This document shows, one piece after another, positions 60,348-64,000 of a DNA stretch of 64,000 nt. Below the pieces are notes generated by a model that was not told the DNA's origin, did no database searches, and worked only from the letters and a program-made list of their open reading frames with translations. Source of the DNA: Perlucidibaca piscinae DSM 21586 (GTDB taxonomy: Bacteria > Pseudomonadota > Gammaproteobacteria > Pseudomonadales > Moraxellaceae); NCBI RefSeq assembly GCF_000420045.1, contig NZ_ATUE01000005.1, positions 434,001 to 498,000 on the forward strand. The letters run 5' to 3'. Made by a program: the position numbers and the translations under genes. Position 1 is the stretch's first letter; every line of letters begins with the position of its first letter.

Positions 60348-60371
60348 CCCTCGGTCAGCCCTGCGTAAAAC
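60343..60371 (+). promoter_or_regulatory. Promoter of the second acyl-CoA dehydrogenase gene
   Basis: TTGACC (60343-60348) and TAAAAC (60366-60371) are spaced by 17 bases, about 80 bases before the start codon. The operator-like pairs overlap the -35 box. Confidence 0.55.
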
Positions 60372-60449
60372 GGCGCACAAGCCATACGACCGTCTTGTTT
60401 CCGGTCCGACACCCACGGCTTCAGCAACCCCTTTTACGGAGAGACAGAC

Positions 60450-61625
60450 ATGAGCGGTCTGCACATACCCACCCCGATGAACCCGATGATCCCGCGTACC
60501 CTGTTCGGCCCGGAGCACGAGGACTTCCGTCGCACCGCACGCCGCTTCTTCGAGGAAGAGCTGGCGCCGCACCGCGAGAAGTGGGAAGAGCAGCAGCACA
60601 TCGACCGTCACCTGTGGAACAAGGCCGGCGAACTCGGCCTGCTTTGCCCGACCATGCCGGTCGAGTACGGCGGCTCCGGCGTGGACCGTCTCTACAGTGT
60701 CATCCTGATGGAAGAGCAGGCCCGCGCCGGCGACTCCGCCTCGGGCTTCTCGCTGCACTCCGACATCGTCGCCAACTACCTGCTCAACTTCGCCACCGAG
60801 GAGCTGAAGCAGAAGTGGCTGCCGAAGATGTGCTCCGGCGAGGCCGTGGGCTCCATCGCCATGACCGAGCCGGGCACCGGCTCCGACCTGCAGGCCGTGC
60901 GCACCACCGCGGTGGCCGACGGTGACGATTACATCGTCAATGGCTCGAAGATCTTCATCACCAACGGCTACCTGTGCGACATCGCCGTGGTCGTGGTCAA
61001 GACCGGCGATCCCAGCAAGGGTGCCGAGAGCATCTCGCTGCTGCTGATCGAGGCCGACCGCCCCGGCTTCAGCAAGGGCCGTCCGCTGAAGAAGGTCGGC
61101 ATGCGTGGCCAGGACACCTGCGAGCTGTTCTTCGACAACGTGCGCGTGCCCAAGTCCAACCTGATCGGCATGGAAGGCATGGGCTTCATCATGCTGATGA
61201 AGGAGCTGGCCTGGGAGCGTCTGATGATCGGCATCATGTGTGCTGCCGGTGCCGAGTCCGTGCTCGCCCATACCCTGGACTACGTACGTCAGCGCAAGGT
61301 CTTCGGCAAGCCGGTGGCGGCTTACCAGAACACCCGCTTCAAGCTCGCCGAGCTGCGTTCGGAAGTGCAGATCGCGCGCATCTTCATCGACCGCTGCATC
61401 GAGGAGCAGATCAAGGGCACCCTGCAGGTCGATGCTGCTGCTGCTTCCAAGTACTGGGTTTCCGACCTGCTGTCCAAGGTCGTCGACGAGTGCGTGCAGC
61501 TGCATGGCGGTTACGGCTTCATGCTCGAGTATCCGGTGGCCCAGGCTTACATCGACACGCGCGCCAACCGCATCTACGGCGGTACCAACGAGATCATGAA
61601 GGAACTTATCTCGCGTACCTTCTGA
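60450..61625 (+). CDS. Acyl-CoA dehydrogenase (copy 2)
   Basis: This 391-residue enzyme matches copy 1 (53660-54832) across its whole length, with only scattered substitutions, for instance LAPHREKWEEQQ against MAPHREKWEEQQ and ICAAGCEQVL against MCAAGAESVL. FAD-binding and catalytic segments (TEPGTGSDLQAVRT, YGGTNEIMKEL) are the same. It has its own promoter and terminator, so it is a separately controlled paralogue. Copies of this kind often differ in chain-length range or in induction. Confidence 0.95.
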   Translation: MSGLHIPTPMNPMIPRTLFGPEHEDFRRTARRFFEEELAPHREKWEEQQHIDRHLWNKAGELGLLCPTMPVEYGGSGVDRLYSVILMEEQARAGDSASGFSLHSDIVANYLLNFATEELKQKWLPKMCSGEAVGSIAMTEPGTGSDLQAVRTTAVADGDDYIVNGSKIFITNGYLCDIAVVVVKTGDPSKGAESISLLLIEADRPGFSKGRPLKKVGMRGQDTCELFFDNVRVPKSNLIGMEGMGFIMLMKELAWERLMIGIMCAAGAESVLAHTLDYVRQRKVFGKPVAAYQNTRFKLAELRSEVQIARIFIDRCIEEQIKGTLQVDAAAASKYWVSDLLSKVVDECVQLHGGYGFMLEYPVAQAYIDTRANRIYGGTNEIMKELISRTF

Positions 61626-61641
61626 TCGCGCCAGATCGTCG

Positions 61642-61683
61642 CATCATGAAAACCCCCGGCCAGCCGGGGGTTTTTCATGATGG
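61642..61683 (+). terminator. Rho-independent terminator after the second acyl-CoA dehydrogenase
   Basis: A long, GC-rich stem (AAAACCCCCGG against CCGGGGGTTTTT) extends outward through CATCATG/CATGATG with one bulged T. The T-run at 61671-61675 follows the GC core. It is near-symmetrical, so could also stop minus-strand transcription. Confidence 0.9.
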
Positions 61684-61777
61684 CTGCACAGCTGTACTCA
61701 TTTCGTCTGCCGGTGATTGCTGTTCTTCCCGATCAGCCAGTACAGTGCCATCACCCATTGCCTGCCAGGGAATCCGC

Positions 61778-62428
61778 ATGTCCGCCACCACACCCACCAA
61801 CGACCCCGTGATCACTGCCGAGCTGCTCGGGCCCGAGGTGCCGCGTCGTGGCACGCCGTTTACCCAGCGTCTCGGGCTGCTCTGGCTCAGGGCCATGGGC
61901 TGGAAGGTCACGGGTGCCGTCCCCACCCATGGCAAGGCACTGATGATCGGTGCGCCCCACACCTCGAACCGGGACGGTCTGGTGGCCGCCGCCACCATCA
62001 TGGCGCTGCGTCTCAACATCACCGTGCTGGCCAAGGCCGAGTTGTTCAAGGGGCCGGTGGGCGCGTTCTTCCGCTGGGCCAATGTCATGCCGGTGTATCG
62101 CAACAGCAGCAAGGGCGGTCAGGTCGAGCAGGTGGTGGCACGCTTTGCCCAGCCGGGCTCGATCTACATCGGCATTGCTCCCGAGGGCACGCGTCACAGC
62201 GCTGAAGAGTGGAAGCTGGGTTTCTACTACATGGCGCATCGCGCCCGGGTGCCCATCATTCCCTTCATCCTGGATTTCGGCCGCAGGGAGCTGCGCATCA
62301 CCGAGGCCTTCTTCACCACGGGTGACAAGGAGGCTGATCTGGCGGCACTGCAGGCGCGCTACCGTGACGTGATTCCGGCAAATCCGGCGCGTCTGTCCGG
62401 ACCGCTGAGGCGCCTGAGCGGACAGTGA
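61778..62428 (+). CDS. 1-acyl-sn-glycerol-3-phosphate acyltransferase-family protein
   Basis: The 216-residue product has the acyltransferase motifs of the PlsC family: the catalytic APHTSNRDG, with the H-x4-D arrangement (about 59-67), FFRWANVMPVYRNS, and APEGTRH (about 134-140), then a proline-rich VPIIPFILDFG. It is short and lacks a clear N-terminal membrane helix, so it may be a soluble or peripheral member. It could esterify lysophosphatidate or another acceptor. Start at 61778 follows a weak AGGG; the long open frame upstream overlaps other genes and was rejected. Confidence 0.83.
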   Translation: MSATTPTNDPVITAELLGPEVPRRGTPFTQRLGLLWLRAMGWKVTGAVPTHGKALMIGAPHTSNRDGLVAAATIMALRLNITVLAKAELFKGPVGAFFRWANVMPVYRNSSKGGQVEQVVARFAQPGSIYIGIAPEGTRHSAEEWKLGFYYMAHRARVPIIPFILDFGRRELRITEAFFTTGDKEADLAALQARYRDVIPANPARLSGPLRRLSGQ

Positions 62429-62550
62429 TTTCGGTCTCGCACCGAAGCTTCGCACCTTATACACTTGTCGAATTGACGGCCCGTCACGCGGGCCTGCGGC
62501 GCTGAGCGCCAGCCCCGCCCGACGACCCAAAAGAACACGGAACACCGCTC

Positions 62551-63771
62551 ATGGATGCGTTGATCGCTGATTTCAAAGCCGACATGTGGCTTTACATCTC
62601 CATTCCCTTCATCAGCGGCCTGATCGGCTACGTCACCAAGGTGGTGGCGATCAAGATGATGTTCCAGCCCATCGAGTTCTGGGGCATCAAGCCGTTTCTG
62701 GGCTGGCAGGGCATCGTGCCGCGCAAGGCCGAGAAGATGGCCACCATTGCGGTCGACCTGATGACCGAGCGCCTGATCAAGCCCGAGGAAATCTTCGCGC
62801 GTCTGGATCCGGCCCGCATCGCGCGCGAAATCGAAGTGCCGATGATGGAGGCCTCCGAGGACATCGTGCGCGAGGTCATGCAGGAATACCAGCCCGGACT
62901 CTGGGAGGGCATGCCCGAGTTCATGCGCCAGCGCATCATCAAGCGCGTCAAGGGCGAGGCACCCAAGATCGTGGCTTCGATCATGGGCGAGGTGCAGGTC
63001 AACGTGTCGCGCTACTTCGACATCCGTCACATGGTCATCAGCAACCTCAAGAAGGACAAGAAGCTCCTCAACGAGATCTTCCAGCGTGTCGGCAAGCAGG
63101 AGCTGAAGTTCTTCTGCAAGGCCGGGTTCTACTTCGGCTTCATCATCGGTCTGGTGCAGATGGTGTGCTGGCTGGTGTGGCGCGAGCCCTGGATGCTGCC
63201 CGCCTTCGGCGGCTTCGTTGGGTTGTTCAGTGACTGGCTGGCGCTGCAGATGCTGTTCCGTCCGCTGAATCCGAAAAAGCTCTTTGGCTATACCCTGCAT
63301 GGCCTGTTCCTCAAGCGCCAGCAGGAGGTCGCCGGTGACTATGCCGCGCTGATCTCGAAGCAGATGCTCACGCCCGGCATCATGATGGAGGAGCTGTTCA
63401 GCGGCCCGCGCTCCGATCGCGTCATCCAGCTGCTGCAGAAGCAGGTCCGCCGCGTCGTCGACGAGCAGGCCGGCGTGGCCCGTCCACTGGTGCTGTACGC
63501 GGTCGGTACCAGCCGCTACATCGAGATGAAGCAGCACATTGCCGACCGCATTCTCGAGCGTCTGCCGGAAACCATGAAGCACATGGAGGAGTACGCCGAG
63601 GACGCCATGGACGTGCGCAACACCCTGATCACGCGCATGCGCATGCTCACCCCGACCGAGTTCGAGGGCATGCTGCGTCCCGCGTTCAAGGAAGAGGAAT
63701 GGATTCTCATCACCGTCGGCGCCGTGCTCGGCTTCATGGTGGGCGAGATGCAGATCCAGTTCATGCTGTAA
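62551..63771 (+). CDS. DUF445-family membrane protein
   Basis: The 406-residue product belongs to the DUF445 family (YheB/YjiN-like): N-terminal hydrophobic segment (about 14-32, ISIPFISGLIGYVTK), the family block IKMMFQPIEFWGIKPFLGWQGIVPRKA (about 36-61), two further membrane segments near 190-230 with GLFSDWLALQMLFRPL, which repeats the same motif, and a last hydrophobic segment at the C-terminus. The repeated FxP motif suggests an internal duplication. Function is unknown. Confidence 0.85.
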   Translation: MDALIADFKADMWLYISIPFISGLIGYVTKVVAIKMMFQPIEFWGIKPFLGWQGIVPRKAEKMATIAVDLMTERLIKPEEIFARLDPARIAREIEVPMMEASEDIVREVMQEYQPGLWEGMPEFMRQRIIKRVKGEAPKIVASIMGEVQVNVSRYFDIRHMVISNLKKDKKLLNEIFQRVGKQELKFFCKAGFYFGFIIGLVQMVCWLVWREPWMLPAFGGFVGLFSDWLALQMLFRPLNPKKLFGYTLHGLFLKRQQEVAGDYAALISKQMLTPGIMMEELFSGPRSDRVIQLLQKQVRRVVDEQAGVARPLVLYAVGTSRYIEMKQHIADRILERLPETMKHMEEYAEDAMDVRNTLITRMRMLTPTEFEGMLRPAFKEEEWILITVGAVLGFMVGEMQIQFML

Positions 63772-63776
63772 CGCCA

Positions 63777-63800
63777 ATCGGGCGCCTGCGGGCGCCCGAT
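63777..63800. terminator. Probable hairpin terminator between convergent genes
   Basis: ATCGGGCGCC (63777-63786) pairs with GGCGCCCGAT (63791-63800) around TGCG. There is no T-run on either side, so the hairpin may end transcription with help from Rho. It separates the DUF445 gene from the convergent gene at 63817. Confidence 0.55.
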
Positions 63801-63816
63801 GTCATTGCGGGCCGTC

Positions 63817-64000
63817 TCAGTCCCAGCGCCCGTGATAGGAGAAGGTCGGCAGCCTCCAGCCATGGCGCAAGGCCAGCAGGCGGAAGCTGAAGCCGATGAT
63901 GAAGCAGAGCAGGGTGTTGATGTCGCTGTCGATGCCCCAGCTGCGCATGATCAGGAACAGCGCGCAGACCAGCAGCGAGACGCTGGCATAGAGCTCGCGA
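63817..64000 (-). CDS. TRIC-type membrane protein, C-terminal part (5' end beyond the window)
   Basis: Only the last 61 codons are in the window, ending at the TGA complementary to 63817-63819. They read RELYASVSLLVCALFLIMRS followed by a second hydrophobic stretch (LLCFIIGFSFRLLALRHGW) and LPTFSYH. This matches the C-terminus of the bacterial trimeric intracellular cation channel (YicG/UPF0126) family, in which a repeated three-helix module ends R-x-x-A-x-x-x-x-W-x-L-P. The rest lies to the right, so the assignment is provisional. Confidence 0.7.
   Translation of the reverse strand, partial: RELYASVSLLVCALFLIMRSWGIDSDINTLLCFIIGFSFRLLALRHGWRLPTFSYHGRWD

Noticed and set aside
62443..62494. 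Short palindromes before the DUF445 gene (CGAAGCTTCG at 62443-62452 and GGCCCG/CGGGCC at 62478-62494)
   Set aside because: Both are short, lack a T-run and have no known motif, so they are not distinguishable from chance in GC-rich DNA.

Overview
The window is GC-rich bacterial chromosome that is almost wholly coding. Gene order points to a gammaproteobacterium of the order Pseudomonadales. The run mnmG-rsmG-parA-parB-atpIBEFHAGDC, the block pstS-pstC-pstA-pstB-phoU facing phoB-phoR, the run ubiA-ubiC near rubredoxin and rubredoxin reductase, and the order oxyR-recG-ridA-spoT-rpoZ-gmk all match Pseudomonas-type chromosomes. The long forms of PstC and PstA and an 81-residue AtpE with Asp60 fit as well. 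Genus is not decided by what I can see; a high-GC relative of Pseudomonas or of the Moraxellaceae is my inference. The replication origin probably lies just left of the window, beyond the missing 5' end of mnmG.

Layout. Bases 1-4500 hold the mnmG/rsmG/parAB cluster and a START-domain protein. Bases 4560-11750 are the complete F1Fo ATP synthase operon, with a clear promoter and a clear terminator. Bases 11860-17960 hold a CBS-domain protein, the UDP-GlcNAc precursor genes glmU and glmS, and a CstA-type transporter with its small partner. Bases 17963-19720 are different: base composition drops, two unfamiliar genes appear, and a textbook integron attC site (19007-19070) lies between them, with a matching core site directly after the stop codon at 17962. 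No integrase is present. Bases 19726-27061 hold two VOC-fold proteins, a gamma-glutamylcyclotransferase, TruC, a membrane GGDEF-EAL protein, UvrD and a YciA-type thioesterase.

Bases 27200-37650 are a phosphate regulon: Pho boxes precede both pstS and phoB, and the uptake system, PhoU and the PhoB/PhoR pair are all present, followed by ubiA and ubiC. Bases 37740-43710 hold oxidative-stress genes: rubrerythrin behind a strong OxyR-like site, a 54-residue rubredoxin, rubredoxin reductase, a Sel1-repeat protein, RecG and OxyR. Bases 43700-50950 hold an epimerase-like protein, a large hydrolase lipoprotein, RidA, SpoT, RpoZ, Gmk and a small histidine-box hydroxylase.

Bases 50960-61680 form a lipid catabolism island: a FadL porin, a TetR regulator, two nearly identical acyl-CoA dehydrogenases, a 1005-residue fusion of SDR dehydrogenase, MaoC-type hydratase and three SCP2 domains, an SCP-x-type thiolase and an alpha/beta hydrolase. 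Together these could supply uptake and every ring-independent step of a beta-oxidation spiral except acyl-CoA activation, in a form resembling the animal peroxisomal pathway. The window ends with an acyltransferase, a DUF445 membrane protein and the 3' end of a TRIC-type membrane protein. I found no rRNA, tRNA, CRISPR array or transposase.
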